64,000 nt of DNA from Brevibacillus laterosporus DSM 25 (GCF_002706795.1 NZ_CP017705.1:4625501-4689500); one strand, 5' to 3'; positions 27,532 through 37,702 are shown, counted from the stretch's first letter. Notes: a model not told the origin generated them from the letters alone. Translations and numbers: made by a program.

Positions 27532-27820
27532 AAACCAGTCTTTTTTATTTGCGCGTTCGTATTTTTTCCACACATGCTTTTTCCTTATAGCTTATTTTCG
27601 AATATACAGATTTGCCTATTCTTGTCGTTCTTCTTGATTGGTCTTGTGGTTTTAACCTCGATTGTCCAGGATTTATTTGTTGAAATTAAAAAATGGGTAT
27701 GATAAGATACGTTTAATTTAATGATTGGAGTTGAAAAGCATCATGTAATTTTTCTTGCGAATATATAAATTAATAAAACAAGAAAAGCGATATTTTTCGC
27801 ATGTTTTATTCTTTATATGC

Positions 27821-27935
27821 AAGAAAGTTACTACATCTTTTCACTCAAACAATATATCCTTATCTAACTCTATAGGGGGTTGGATTTGCTGTATTTATTT
27901 GAGCTACAAGAAAGTAACTTTCTTGTGGCTTTTAT
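27821..27935 (+). promoter_or_regulatory. Leader attenuator of the ABC-F gene
   Basis: GCTACAAGAAAG (27903-27914) and CTTTCTTGTGGC (27918-27929) form a 12-bp stem with a 3-base loop followed by TTTTATATTT, a terminator. CAAGAAAGTTAC at 27820-27831 is the exact complement of GTAACTTTCTTG (27914-27925), so it can form an alternative antiterminator stem. Ribosome stalling by an antibiotic upstream would be expected to decide between them, as in other ABC-F resistance genes. A minimal ATG-TAA frame occurs at 27743. Confidence 0.6.
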
Positions 27936-27960
27936 ATTTATCATACAGGAGGATAATTTC

Positions 27961-29439
27961 ATGTCATTAATAAATGTTACAAACCTGACGTTTGCCTATG
28001 ATGGTAGTTTCGATAACATATTTGAAAACGTAAGTTTCCAAATAGATACCGATTGGAAATTAGGATTTACGGGAAGAAACGGTAGAGGTAAGACAACATT
28101 TCTCAACTTGTTGCTTGGTAAATATGAATACAGCGGAAATATTTCTGCTAATGTCAGGTTTGAATATTTTCCTTTCCTTGTCGAAAACAAGGAGCATAAT
28201 ACCCTTGATGTAATCAACGACATTTTTCCAGACTATCTTCACTGGAAATTAATGCGTGAGCTTTCATTGTTAAAGGTTTCTGAGGATGTTTTATATCGGC
28301 CCTTTGATTCATTGTCCAACGGAGAGCAAACGAAAGTGTTGTTGGCTACATTATTTCTTAAGGAAAATAGTTTTCTGTTAATTGATGAACCAACCAATCA
28401 TCTTGACATGAATGCAAGAAAACTTGTCAGTGATTATCTCAATACCAAAAGCGGATTTATTCTTGTGTCTCACGACAGATCATTTCTTGATAACTCCGTA
28501 GATCACATACTTTCAATCAATAAGACCAACATCGAAATTCAAAAAGGTAATTTCTCCGATTGGTGGGAAAATAAAAAGAGACAAGATAACTTTGAGCTTG
28601 CAGAGAACGAAAAGCTAAGAAAAGACATTAAACGCTTGTCGGATTCTGCTAAACGAACGAGCAACTGGTCACACGAAGTGGAAAAAACGAAAAATGGTAC
28701 AAGAAATTCCGGTTCCAAGGTAGATAAAGGCTATATTGGTCATAAGGCTGCTAAAATGATGAAACGCTCTAAAGCAATGGAACAAAGACAACAATCTGCT
28801 ATTGATGAACGATCTAAGCTCCTTAAAAATATTGAAAACCCTGATAGCTTAAAGATTTCACAACTTGCTTTTCATAAAAACCAACTTGCTGAACTTGAAA
28901 ATGTATCGATTTATTACGGTGAAAAGATGGTTTGCACAGATATGAGTTTTACTATTGGACAAGGTGAACGAATTGCGCTTTCAGGTAAAAACGGCTCCGG
29001 AAAATCAAGTATTATCAAACTTATTTGTGGTGAGAATATAAACTATACTGGTACTTTCAGAAAGGGAAGTCAGCTTAAAATATCCTATGTTTCACAGGAC
29101 ACCTCACATTTACAGGGCAATTTAACGGACTACGCTAGAAACAATGGGATTGATGAAAGCCTTTTCAAATCTATTTTAAGAAAACTTGATTTTTCCAGAG
29201 TTCAATTTGAAAAGGATATTTCAACTTTTAGCGGCGGCCAAAAGAAAAAAGTGTTGATTGCAAAAAGTCTTTGTGAGAAAGTTCATTTGCATATTTGGGA
29301 TGAACCGCTTAATTTTATTGATATTATTTCTCGCATGCAAATTGAAGAGTTACTGCTTGAACACTCCCCAACCATTCTTTTTGTGGAGCATGACAGGGAA
29401 TTTTGCAAAAATATTGCTACAAAGATCATTGAACTCTAA
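27961..29439 (+). CDS. ABC-F type ribosomal protection protein, Lsa-like
   Basis: 492 residues with two ATPase domains and no membrane segments. First domain: Walker A GRNGRGKT, signature LSNGEQTK, Walker B LIDEPTNHLD. Second: GKNGSGKS, FSGGQKKK, IWDEPLNFID. The long charged linker between them is the arm that reaches into the ribosome. The N-terminus (NVTNLTFAYDGSF, then WKLGFTGRNGRGKTTFLNLL) is of the Lsa group, which protects against lincosamides, pleuromutilins and streptogramin A; the precise spectrum is not readable from sequence. CAGGAGG (27946-27952) sets ATG 27961. The leader attenuator supports antibiotic-inducible expression. Confidence 0.9.
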   Translation: MSLINVTNLTFAYDGSFDNIFENVSFQIDTDWKLGFTGRNGRGKTTFLNLLLGKYEYSGNISANVRFEYFPFLVENKEHNTLDVINDIFPDYLHWKLMRELSLLKVSEDVLYRPFDSLSNGEQTKVLLATLFLKENSFLLIDEPTNHLDMNARKLVSDYLNTKSGFILVSHDRSFLDNSVDHILSINKTNIEIQKGNFSDWWENKKRQDNFELAENEKLRKDIKRLSDSAKRTSNWSHEVEKTKNGTRNSGSKVDKGYIGHKAAKMMKRSKAMEQRQQSAIDERSKLLKNIENPDSLKISQLAFHKNQLAELENVSIYYGEKMVCTDMSFTIGQGERIALSGKNGSGKSSIIKLICGENINYTGTFRKGSQLKISYVSQDTSHLQGNLTDYARNNGIDESLFKSILRKLDFSRVQFEKDISTFSGGQKKKVLIAKSLCEKVHLHIWDEPLNFIDIISRMQIEELLLEHSPTILFVEHDREFCKNIATKIIEL

Positions 29440-30259
29440 CAGAGATCGATAGCTTAGGTAGTAGTCTAGGACATTATTTTCGCGTCCGAAGCTGCCACTG
29501 CCTTTTTATTTGAGATCAGTCTAATTATTTTTCTCGAACATCTTGATGGAATGAGTTATCGCATTAAACAAAGTGTAGGTTCTGCCGAAAAAACCTCCCA
29601 ATATAATTAGGCGGTTACGAGACTTTTTAATTAAACCATCCAAAACGTACCATTTTAAAACAGCAGCAGGAAAATTGAGAGAATCAAGGTTATTAAGCCA
29701 TGTAACTAGTGGAGTTGAACTCTCCAACTCGTACAAGAAAATACTTCTAGCATTGCAACTAAAAATCAAATGATTGATGTAAAGCCAACCATGGAATTTC
29801 TTATGGTTGGTTTTTTCGTTATCCAATTTGTCTATTTTAAATAATCAACTAAAACTAAGCGGTCTTCCACAATTGCACCTAATTGGCAAAGAACAATAGC
29901 CTTCCAGTAAAGTTTTGTTAGAAAATTCTTTATTTCCTCACCAAAGTAGGTTTTAAATGAATTTCAATATGAGAGAAAACCAAAAAAGGAGCAATACGAG
30001 TAGCACGATATATACAATGCTGGGACGACCATAATGGAATGAGAACTGTTTAGCATCATGTTATATATTCTATATTCCTTGGGTAGATAAATAGATATTG
30101 TTAGATATAAAAATGGCTTGATTATAGAAGAATATATAAAAATGGAAAACAAGCAGGAGTAATTTCCTTACAAGACAACATTCCGTAAATACCCGAAACG
30201 GGTAGACATGTAGAATTAAGTATTACGGAAAGTAGCTCCCAATGTAAAAAGTAAAAATT
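29440..30259. other. Gene-poor spacer with one terminator
   Basis: About 800 bases without a recognisable gene; all frames are short. A hairpin with T run is present at 29783-29817 (CCAACCAT/ATGGTTGG then TTTTTT). ATTCCGTAAATACCCG and its partial inverted copy near 30225 (TATTACGGAA) may be an old element end. It looks like eroded sequence. Confidence 0.4.
29783..29817 (+). terminator. Rho-independent terminator
   Basis: AGCCAACCAT and ATGGTTGGTT form a stem with a 10-base loop, followed by TTTTTTC. No intact gene lies immediately upstream. Confidence 0.7.
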
Positions 30260-30269
30260 GCAAAAAGAA

Positions 30270-30698
30270 TGTAGTCTCTTCCTGAAAAGTACGGATCCGA
30301 TAAAAACATAACAGGAAATCGAAGAAATGAGAGAGACTTATCTGTATGTTCACAATATATATCAATATCGGTAACAAAATGAACAGAAGATTATGTTAAT
30401 GTCAGTATTTTCTTATGGTTTTATCGCATTAATTTCAGTGATTTCGATTGCGAATATTTTTAATACAATCTCAACGAGCATATCCCTTCGAAAACGAGAA
30501 TTTGCAATGCTAAAATCCGTTGGAATTACGTCAAAAGGTTTTAATAAAATGATGAACTATGAAAGTGTTTTTTATGGAATCAAGTCGCTGGTTTACGGGC
30601 TTCCAATCAGCTTAATCGTGATGTATTTGATCTATAGGACAATAATGAACAAATTTAGCTATGGATTCGTATTTCCTTGGACGAAAAAAACCTTTTAG
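30270..30698 (+). pseudogene. FtsX-type ABC transporter permease (BceB/VraG-like), C-terminal remnant
   Basis: The frame reads KTxQEIEEMRETYLYVHNIY... and then FSYGFIALISVISIANIFNT followed by SLRKREFAMLKSVGIT, the typical last cytoplasmic loop and helix region of antimicrobial-peptide ABC permeases. In-frame TAA stops occur near 30309 and at about 30375, and the last helix is lost by a frameshift near 30690 (FPWTKKTF then stop). The ATPase gene and the first half of the permease are absent. Confidence 0.7.
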
Positions 30699-30727
30699 CT
30701 TTCGCTGTATAGAAGGAATAGAGGAAC

Positions 30728-31351
30728 TTAGTATATCTTTTGCATGGTAATTTTTCGGTACATACCATTAAATAAGATCGGAGCATCTCCTTGTACTATA
30801 ATTTGCTCATTGTACGGCTTAACAATTGTTTCAAAGTTACGCCCAATATCAGTGCCAAGTACAGAGATGACTGGACGGAGTAGTCTTTTACTAAAAGAAA
30901 GTTTTTTGTTTATAGGTTCAAATTTATCAAAAATTACGATCGTACCTTTCTTTTTTGTTACCCGTATAATCTCCTTCATGCATTGGTTTGCATCAGGCAC
31001 AACGGAAAGAATAAGATTGGCTACAATCATATCAAATGATTGGTCAGGGAATGCTAGGTGCTGGGCATCCATTTCTAAAAATTGAATATTCATTTTTTTG
31101 TTTGCTTTTTCCTTGGCTTGGGTCAGCATAGAAGGAGATATGTCAATGGCAGTTATTTGAATGTCCTGTTCAGTAAAAAAGCACAAGTCAGCTCCTGTAC
31201 CGATACCAACAAAAAGAATATGTTGCCCTTTGTGTAAGACAAGGCCTTCAAACACCTTTTTTCTTGCGTTCAGAAAGATACCAGAGTTAAAAAAGGCATC
31301 ATAAAAAGGCGCCCCTAATTTATAAATGATTTTGTTCCATACGTTGTTCAT
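30728..31351 (-). CDS. Class I SAM-dependent methyltransferase
   Basis: 207 residues. Motif I is ILFVGIGTGADL (about residues 45-56), then ITAIDISPSMLTQAKEKA and the motif LAFPDQSFDMIVANLILSVV typical of the UbiE/phospholipid methyltransferase group. GGAGGT precedes the ATG by seven bases. The substrate is unknown. Its promoter contains two 20-bp palindromes that look like the operator of a TetR regulator whose gene has been lost (see 31448). Confidence 0.88.
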   Translation of the reverse strand: MNNVWNKIIYKLGAPFYDAFFNSGIFLNARKKVFEGLVLHKGQHILFVGIGTGADLCFFTEQDIQITAIDISPSMLTQAKEKANKKMNIQFLEMDAQHLAFPDQSFDMIVANLILSVVPDANQCMKEIIRVTKKKGTIVIFDKFEPINKKLSFSKRLLRPVISVLGTDIGRNFETIVKPYNEQIIVQGDAPILFNGMYRKITMQKIY

Positions 31352-31368
31352 TCTCTACCTCCACATTC

Positions 31369-31433
31369 AAACATTCATTTGATTGTTTTTATTATAGGGT
31401 ATAAATAATATTCAAACAATCATTTTATTGTTT
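31369..31433. promoter_or_regulatory. Two 20-bp operator-like palindromes
   Basis: AAACAATCATTTTATTGTTT (31414-31433) has perfect 7-base arms. AAACATTCATTTGATTGTTT (31369-31388) is the same site with two changes. They are 45 bases apart and lie between the methyltransferase gene and the start of a vanished divergent gene, as TetR operators do. Confidence 0.65.
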
Positions 31434-31447
31434 AAATGAGGTGAAAA

Positions 31448-31477
31448 ATGAAGAAGATAAAACCAAAAGATAGCTGA
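31448..31477 (+). pseudogene. First codons of a lost divergent regulator (TetR-like)
   Basis: GAGGTG and ATG 31448 start MKKIKPKDS and stop at once. A basic start of this kind (K-x-x-I-x-P-K-D) is common in TetR proteins. Nothing like the remainder follows. With the two palindromes just upstream, the simplest reading is a deleted repressor gene. Confidence 0.4.
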
Positions 31478-31769
31478 GACCTGAAAATAGGAATAAATAT
31501 ACTTTAATATTTCATTTTTTGTATAAAAATATAAAAATGTTATCAAATAAGTTATCGATCTAACGCACTTTTATTTCTAACAATTCTAAACAGCTTAAAT
31601 TGTAACTAACATATTTACGAAAAGGGAAAGCTCCTTACTCCAAAATACCCCAGCCTATCCTTGTTTCAAGGTCTCATTTCAATTAAGATGAGTGTAGCCT
31701 TTTCTCAAATACAGGTGGATTTCCTCTCACGTATTATATACATAATCCCAGAATAGAAGGTGTTATCCA
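31478..31769. other. AT-rich spacer
   Basis: I see no gene. It should contain the promoter of the RpiR/mannosylglycerate operon, but no strong -35/-10 pair stands out. Confidence 0.3.
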
Positions 31770-32504
31770 ATGATGCTATTCGAAGAACAAATTAAAAAAT
31801 ATGAATATAAGTTAAATGACACTGATGAACAAATCATTGAATATATCCTTAAAAATAAAGAAGAAGCTGTTAACCTTTCGATACAGAATTTAGCAGCAAA
31901 GCATTTTACTGTACCGAATACGATTACAAGATTATCAAAGAAATTGGGTTATGAAGGGTACTCCCAAATGAAAATTAGTTTGAAGGAAGAAATTAATCAG
32001 AAAAAAGAACCTATGAAAGATAGTCTTTCTTTTAACTTACATAAAACACTTAGTATTATTGATCGAGATAAATTAGTGATCGTTACAAAAATGATTCAGG
32101 AGGCGAATCGGGTGCTATGTTTCGCAGTTGGAGATACGACTCCTTTTTGTGAAATTATAGTGAAGTACCTTAAAATTGCTGGAAAGCAGGCGGAACATTA
32201 TTATCATCGCCACGATATGATTCATGAGGTCAATCGCCTTGAAGCAACCGATGTTCTTTTTCTCATTAGCTTGTCGGGTGAAACGTCTCAGGTATTAGAC
32301 ATTGCTGAGATAGCTAAGAAAAGAGGAGTTCGTTTAATAAGCCTTACACATTTTTACAAAAATTCCTTGCAGCAAATGGCAGATGCAAATTTGTATTGTT
32401 ATTCTCCTAATAGAAAGTTTAAAGAGTATAATATCACGGATAAAACGCCAGTAATGATAGTACTACGGGCATTAGCTGAAATTTATTGGGCTATAGAAAA
32501 ATGA
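31770..32504 (+). CDS. RpiR/MurR family transcriptional regulator
   Basis: 244 residues: an N-terminal helix-turn-helix (residues 1-75; NLAAKHFTVPNTITRLSKKL) and a SIS sugar-phosphate-binding domain (residues 105-240; VLFLISLSGETSQVLDIAEI). It stands 130 bases ahead of mngA and mngB in the same direction and presumably senses a phosphorylated sugar of that pathway. In Escherichia coli the equivalent regulator, MngR, is a GntR protein, so the control is different here. Two adjacent ATGs (31770, 31773) are possible starts; GAAGGTG precedes them. Confidence 0.9.
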   Translation: MMLFEEQIKKYEYKLNDTDEQIIEYILKNKEEAVNLSIQNLAAKHFTVPNTITRLSKKLGYEGYSQMKISLKEEINQKKEPMKDSLSFNLHKTLSIIDRDKLVIVTKMIQEANRVLCFAVGDTTPFCEIIVKYLKIAGKQAEHYYHRHDMIHEVNRLEATDVLFLISLSGETSQVLDIAEIAKKRGVRLISLTHFYKNSLQQMADANLYCYSPNRKFKEYNITDKTPVMIVLRALAEIYWAIEK

Positions 32505-32637
32505 TGTGTAGAAATACACACGAAAGAGAATTAGAAATAGATTTCTGTGTAAATTAAAGAAGAATCCAGCTTCTTTTTTTTTATTTGCTAAGATGTAACC
32601 ATATTGATCTACACATTTATGAAAGGGGTTACAGCTA

Positions 32638-34553
32638 TGTTGTTAAGGAATTTGACTTCCCCATCCTTAATTAGTACCAAGCAATCTTTCTCCTCTAAAG
32701 AGGAAGTAATAAGGTACCTAATAAAGAAATTAGCAGCTGAAGGGAAAATACACTCTGAAGAAGAGTTTTATAAAGCTGTAATGGATAGAGAAGCATTATC
32801 CCCTACTGGATTCGAGGGTGGTCTTGCAATACCTCATGGTAAATCACAGGCGGTAAAAGAAGCAGCCTTCGCTGTTGCAACACTTGAAAAGCCTATTGGT
32901 TCATGGGAAAGCGTCGATCCAAATAATAAAGTTGAATTAGTTTTTTTGTTAGCGATTCCAAAAGTGGAGGAAGGTTCATTACATCTTTCCTTATTATCAG
33001 AGCTTGTGACAAAATTATCAAACGAGGAATATAAAAACAACTTACTACAGGCAAAGACAAATACAGACCTATACGAATGTTTGGATAAATCCCAACAAGA
33101 AGCACCAAATACAAGCGATGTGAAAAAGCTTGATAAAACAATAGTAGCGATTACTGCTTGTCCTGCAGGTATTGCACATACTTATATGGCAGCTGAGGCC
33201 TTAATAAAGGCAGGAAAAGAACTTGGTATCGACGTGTTTGTCGAAAAGCAAGGCGCAAACGGTATTGAAGACCGACACACAGAAGCACTTCTAAAAAAAG
33301 CAGACGCGATTGTGTACGCAGTCGATGTAGCTGTAAAAGACGCAGATCGATTTGACCACCTCCCAAAGGTAAAAACAACAGTGGCAGCACCACTAAGAGA
33401 TGCTCAAAACATTTTAAAACAAGCGTTACAAATAGCTGAGAATTCACCGAAATCAGAGTTTGTCAATTCTAATAATTCTACTGACGAAACAGAAGGTAAA
33501 TCTATTAGAACAGAAATCAAAGACTCTTTATTAACAGGTATTTCATATATCATTCCAGTTATTGTTGCAGGTGGTATGACGTTAGCCGCGGCCGTCTTTA
33601 TTTCACAAGCATTTGGTCTGCAAGAATTGTACGCAGAAGAAGGTACATGGTTGTGGCTATTACGACAACTTGGCGGATCGCTTCTAGGTCAGTTAATGAT
33701 TCCTATTCTATCAGCATACATGGCATATTCAATTGCTGATAAACCTGCATTGGCTCCTGGTTTCGCGGCAGGAATAGCAGCAAACTTGATTGGCAGTGGA
33801 TTCTTAGGCGGGATGCTTGGTGGTCTATTAGCAGGTTATTTTTTGAAATCCTTAAAAAGGATAGTAAAACCAAAAGGTACATTCGCTGGATTTGTTAGCT
33901 TCTGGTTTTATCCTGTAATTGGAACACTTGTTGTTGGTTCAATCATGTTATTTGTGATTGGTAAGCCATTAGCATTCTTAAATGAGGGGTTAATTCAGTG
34001 GCTTAACGGAATGAGTGGAGTAAATGCAATCATTCTGGGTGTAATACTGGGTGCAATGGTTTCATTTGACCTAGGTGGTCCAGTGAACAAAGCAGCATAT
34101 ACGTTCTGTATCGGTGCAATGGCAAGTGGGAACTTTGTTCCTTACGCAACATTTGCATCTGTAAAAATGGTATCTGCATTCTCGGTAACAGGTGCAACAA
34201 TCGTCGGTAAAAAGTATTTTACAAAACAAGAACAAGAAATAGGGAAACAAACCTGGTTACTTGGATTAGCGGGAATAACTGAAGGTGCAATCCCGTTCAT
34301 GATAAACGATCCACTTCGTGTTATCCCATCATTAATCGTGGGATCTGCGATAACTGGTGGAATTGTAGCTTACTTTGATATTGGTTTAAATGTCCCTGGT
34401 GCTGGTATTTTCTCACTTGCATTATTACAAGGACAACCATTATTACTAGCAGCAAGTATTTGGTTTGGTGCAGCATTAATAGGTGCCGTAATATCAATGA
34501 TGTTATTGATAGTGACTCGTAAAAATAAAATAGATAAAGAGAGAATGAAATAA
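32638..34553 (+). CDS. mngA: PTS system EIIABC, 2-O-alpha-mannosyl-D-glycerate type
   Basis: 638 residues combining three PTS domains of the fructose-mannitol family. IIA is about residues 1-145 (phosphorylated His in LAIPHGKS). IIB is 155-260 (phosphorylated Cys in TACPAGIAHTYMAAEAL). IIC is 290-630 with about nine helices (SFDLGGPVNKAAYTFCIGAM, TEGAIPF). It takes up and phosphorylates the sugar at the membrane. The substrate is assigned from the downstream mngB gene, since IIABC domains alone fit fructose equally well. GAAAGGGG precedes ATG 32638; the frame is open from 32604. Confidence 0.88.
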
Positions 34554-34592
34554 AAAATGCAACAAGACTTAGTATAGAATGGAGAGAATAAA

Positions 34593-37196
34593 ATGAAAAA
34601 CGTTCATATAGTTCCCCATATGCATTGGGACAGAGAATGGTATTTTTCTACAGAAGAATCTAGAATTTTATTAGTTAATAACATGGAAGAAATCATGGAG
34701 ATGTTAGAAAACAATCCAGATTATCCATACTATGTACTAGATGGACAAACTTCAATTTTAGAAGATTACTTCTCTGTAAAGCCAGAAAATAAAGAGCGCT
34801 TAAAAAAACTTGTTCAAGAAGGACGATTAATTATCGGACCTTGGTATACACAGACTGATGAAATGGTGGTAGGTGGAGAATCAATTGTACGTAACCTTTT
34901 ATACGGCATAAAAGATAGTGAAGAATATGGGGGATACATGAGAATTGGATATCTCCCGGATTCATTTGGACAATCAGCCCAGATGCCGATGATTTTGAAC
35001 GGTTTTGATATTAAGTATTCAATATTTTGGCGGGGTACTTCTGAACGTCATGGGACCGATAAAACGGAGTTTTATTGGAAAACGGATGATGGTTCAAAGG
35101 TTCTTGTACAATTATTTCCATTAGGATATGCAATTGGGAAATATTTGCCAGAAGATGAGAAAGAACTTCAAAAACGAATCGATAAATACTTCACTGTGCT
35201 TGATAATGGGGCGACAACAGACCATATCATTTTACCGAACGGACATGACCAAATGCCGATTCAAAAGAACATTTTTACGGTTATGCAAAAACTACGCAAG
35301 CTCTATCCAGAACGTGAATTTTTCTTAAGCAAATATGAAAATGTCTTTATTGAACTTGAAAAACATAAGGATCTTCCTACATTGCAGGGTGAGTTTTTAG
35401 ATGGCAAATATATGCGTGTTCATCGCAGTATTTTTTCTACTCGCATGGATATTAAAGCGGCTAATGCCAGAATAGAGAACAAGATCACAAATATATTAGA
35501 ACCGCTTGCTTCCATTGCATATAGGTTAGGCTTTGAATACCATCATGGTTTAATTGAACTTATTTGGAAAGAAATTATGAAGAACCACGCGCATGACAGT
35601 ATTGGTTGTTGTTGTTCCGATAAAGTACATCGTGAAATATGCAACCGATTCTTCCTAGCGGAGGAAAAAGTCGATCAGTTAATCCATTTTTATAAACGTA
35701 AAATAGTCGATTCAATAGATACAGATAAACAGGATGATCGACTAACCGCATTTAATTTACTTCCATATGAGCGGACAGAGGTTGTTACATCAAGTGTTAT
35801 GACAAAACTAAAATCTTTCAAGCTTGTTGATAAAGATCTAAATGAACTTGATTTTGAGATAATTGGAAGTGAAATCACTGATCCTGGTTTAATCGACCGC
35901 CAAATAGTTCATTATGGAAATTATGATCCATTCATAAAGTATACAATTCAATTTAAAGATACACTTCCAGCAATGGGCTATAAAACATATTTTGTCCTAC
36001 AGTGCGATGAGAAAGCTACAAATTCATATGTGTCAACGAATAAGGTTGAAACAGATTTTTACGAAATTATTGTAAATCCAAATGGAACATTAAATATTTT
36101 TGATAAAAAATTAAATCAAAGATTTGAAAATGTTCTTCTGCTAGAAAATGGGGGAGATGACGGGGATGAATACGACTACTCACCATTACCAAACGAAGAG
36201 CTAATATACAGTGATAATGCTAAAGATGTAAAAACAGAAATTTGCCAAAATCAATATGGTGGAACAATTGATATTAAATATACTTTTGAAGTACCATCTA
36301 ATATAGAAAAACGTAAAGCCCAAATAGTGGATGGAGCAGTTGAAGTCCATATCGTCGTTACTGTTCCAAATCATAAGCCGGTGATTGAAGTAAAATTAGA
36401 AGTGAACAACTATGCGAAGGATCATCGTCTAAGAGCACTGATTCCAACAAACATTTCATCTTCGTTTTCGATTTCTGATAATCAATTCGGTTCCATTAGA
36501 CGTGATGTCGTTGATTCTGCTATATATGTGTGGGAGAAAGAGGGGTGGGATGAGCGCCCTGATTCCATCTATCCTATGTTAAACTTTGTAGGCTTGTCAA
36601 ACGACAACTATGGCGTAAGTATTTTAACAAATAGCACGAGAGAGTATGAAATTGTTGGTGAGGGATTTGACACAATTGCGATCACCTTATTCCGAAGTAT
36701 AGGTTTCCTTGGAAAAGAGGAGATGCTACGCAGACCAGGTCGGCCATCTGGGATTAAATTACCAACACCAGATTCCCAAATGCTCGGAAAACTAACATTA
36801 GATTTTGCGATCACAACACATAATCAACAATCAAACGTCGCACGTATCGCAAAAGAGTACCTTACTCCAGTAAAAACTTATAATAAAATACCACATGATG
36901 CTATGAAACTTAACAGAGCAGCTGTAAAAACACCTATAGACTTTAGCTTTTTTAAAGAGGTTCAGTCAAACATTGTAATGAGTACGTTGAAAAAGGCTGA
37001 GAAAGAAAGTAAATTTGTACTACGTTTCTATAATCCATCAGATGTAGAAGAAACCGTAGTATTCAAGTTCAACCGTGAGATTGGTAATGCATATTCAGCT
37101 AATCTAAATGAAAAGGCTATAGAAAATCTTTCAGTAAACAACAATCAAGTTCAACTAGGTGTAAAAACAAATCAAGTAAAGTCAATTTTGTTTTAA
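34593..37196 (+). CDS. mngB: Mannosylglycerate hydrolase (GH38 alpha-mannosidase)
   Basis: 867 residues, close to the 877 of Escherichia coli MngB, with recognisable identity along its length. Landmarks are VPHMHWDREWYFSTEESRIL at the N-terminus (zinc and substrate site), GYLPDSFGQSAQMP (catalytic Asp), FWRGTSERHGTDKTEF, LPNGHDQMP, NHAHDSIGCCCSDKVHREI and DPGLIDRQIVHYGNYDPF. It cleaves 6-phospho-mannosyl-glycerate to mannose 6-phosphate and glycerate after uptake by MngA. AGGA and GGAGAG stand 7-12 bases before the ATG. Last gene of the RpiR-mngA-mngB operon. Confidence 0.93.
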   Translation: MKNVHIVPHMHWDREWYFSTEESRILLVNNMEEIMEMLENNPDYPYYVLDGQTSILEDYFSVKPENKERLKKLVQEGRLIIGPWYTQTDEMVVGGESIVRNLLYGIKDSEEYGGYMRIGYLPDSFGQSAQMPMILNGFDIKYSIFWRGTSERHGTDKTEFYWKTDDGSKVLVQLFPLGYAIGKYLPEDEKELQKRIDKYFTVLDNGATTDHIILPNGHDQMPIQKNIFTVMQKLRKLYPEREFFLSKYENVFIELEKHKDLPTLQGEFLDGKYMRVHRSIFSTRMDIKAANARIENKITNILEPLASIAYRLGFEYHHGLIELIWKEIMKNHAHDSIGCCCSDKVHREICNRFFLAEEKVDQLIHFYKRKIVDSIDTDKQDDRLTAFNLLPYERTEVVTSSVMTKLKSFKLVDKDLNELDFEIIGSEITDPGLIDRQIVHYGNYDPFIKYTIQFKDTLPAMGYKTYFVLQCDEKATNSYVSTNKVETDFYEIIVNPNGTLNIFDKKLNQRFENVLLLENGGDDGDEYDYSPLPNEELIYSDNAKDVKTEICQNQYGGTIDIKYTFEVPSNIEKRKAQIVDGAVEVHIVVTVPNHKPVIEVKLEVNNYAKDHRLRALIPTNISSSFSISDNQFGSIRRDVVDSAIYVWEKEGWDERPDSIYPMLNFVGLSNDNYGVSILTNSTREYEIVGEGFDTIAITLFRSIGFLGKEEMLRRPGRPSGIKLPTPDSQMLGKLTLDFAITTHNQQSNVARIAKEYLTPVKTYNKIPHDAMKLNRAAVKTPIDFSFFKEVQSNIVMSTLKKAEKESKFVLRFYNPSDVEETVVFKFNREIGNAYSANLNEKAIENLSVNNNQVQLGVKTNQVKSILF

Positions 37197-37407
37197 GCCG
37201 TTTTAAAAAGACACTTCTTAGAGTGCCTTCAGCGTGTAGACCTCGGTGATGAAGGCATTGGTCTTGTAAATGCGGACGAGAGAGGAACTTACTTCAGAAA
37301 TATTGGAATATACCGGAACGGAAGTCGAGACGTCAGTCGTACTGTGCGACGTCAGGGTTTTGGCGGGGACCTCGAACAATTCCATAAGCAAAATTCAATT
37401 AAACATT
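37197..37407. other. Spacer with palindromic GACGTC-rich stretch, no gene
   Basis: About 210 bases after mngB. AAGACACTTCTTAG at 37208-37221 resembles the IS end seen near 37737 (GGACACCTCTTAG on the minus strand), so this may be the far end of the decayed element at 37484-37755. GCGACGTC/GACGTCAG repeats lie around 37330-37355. Confidence 0.3.
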
Positions 37408-37436
37408 AACAGGTTGCTGCCAAGGTAGCCTGTTTT
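37408..37436 (+). terminator. Rho-independent terminator
   Basis: AACAGGTTGCT and AGGTAGCCTGTT pair (with G-U pairs) and are followed by TTTTT. It is the first terminator after mngB. Confidence 0.7.
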
Positions 37437-37483
37437 TGTGCTCATAGTAGATGATCAATAAATATCTTAGCCTACATTTTCTA

Positions 37484-37702
37484 CACTGGTTTGAGTTTTT
37501 TGATGAGGCCGGGCAGAAAGTAAACAATACCATTTGGTAAATTACCACTGGACAATGAAGGCTTAATCCATTTATAAATGGTGACTTCTGAAATACCAGA
37601 TTCGCTAGATAATTCCTTTACAGAGTAACCAGAGTGATAAAGATCTACCACTGTTCTTTTAAAATCTACATTTTATCTCTTATTAGTTTTTTTGTGTTCC
37701 AT
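37484..37702 (-). pseudogene. IS3-family transposase orfA fragment
   Basis: On the minus strand ATG 37702 begins MEHKKTNKR, then a TAA, then NVDFKRTVVDLYHSGYSVKE and SGISEVTIYKWIKPS, an IS3-type helix-turn-helix. The frame stops near 37484. Beyond its 5' end, GGACACCTCTTAGTTAAGTC (37737-37756 on the minus strand) looks like the terminal repeat of the element. This end lies directly against a truncated LysR gene. Confidence 0.65.

Noticed and set aside
27755-27970. 71-codon frame overlapping the Lsa leader
   Set aside because: It runs across the terminator hairpin and into the start of the ABC-F gene, and composition is that of AT-rich leader DNA; at most its first part is a leader peptide.
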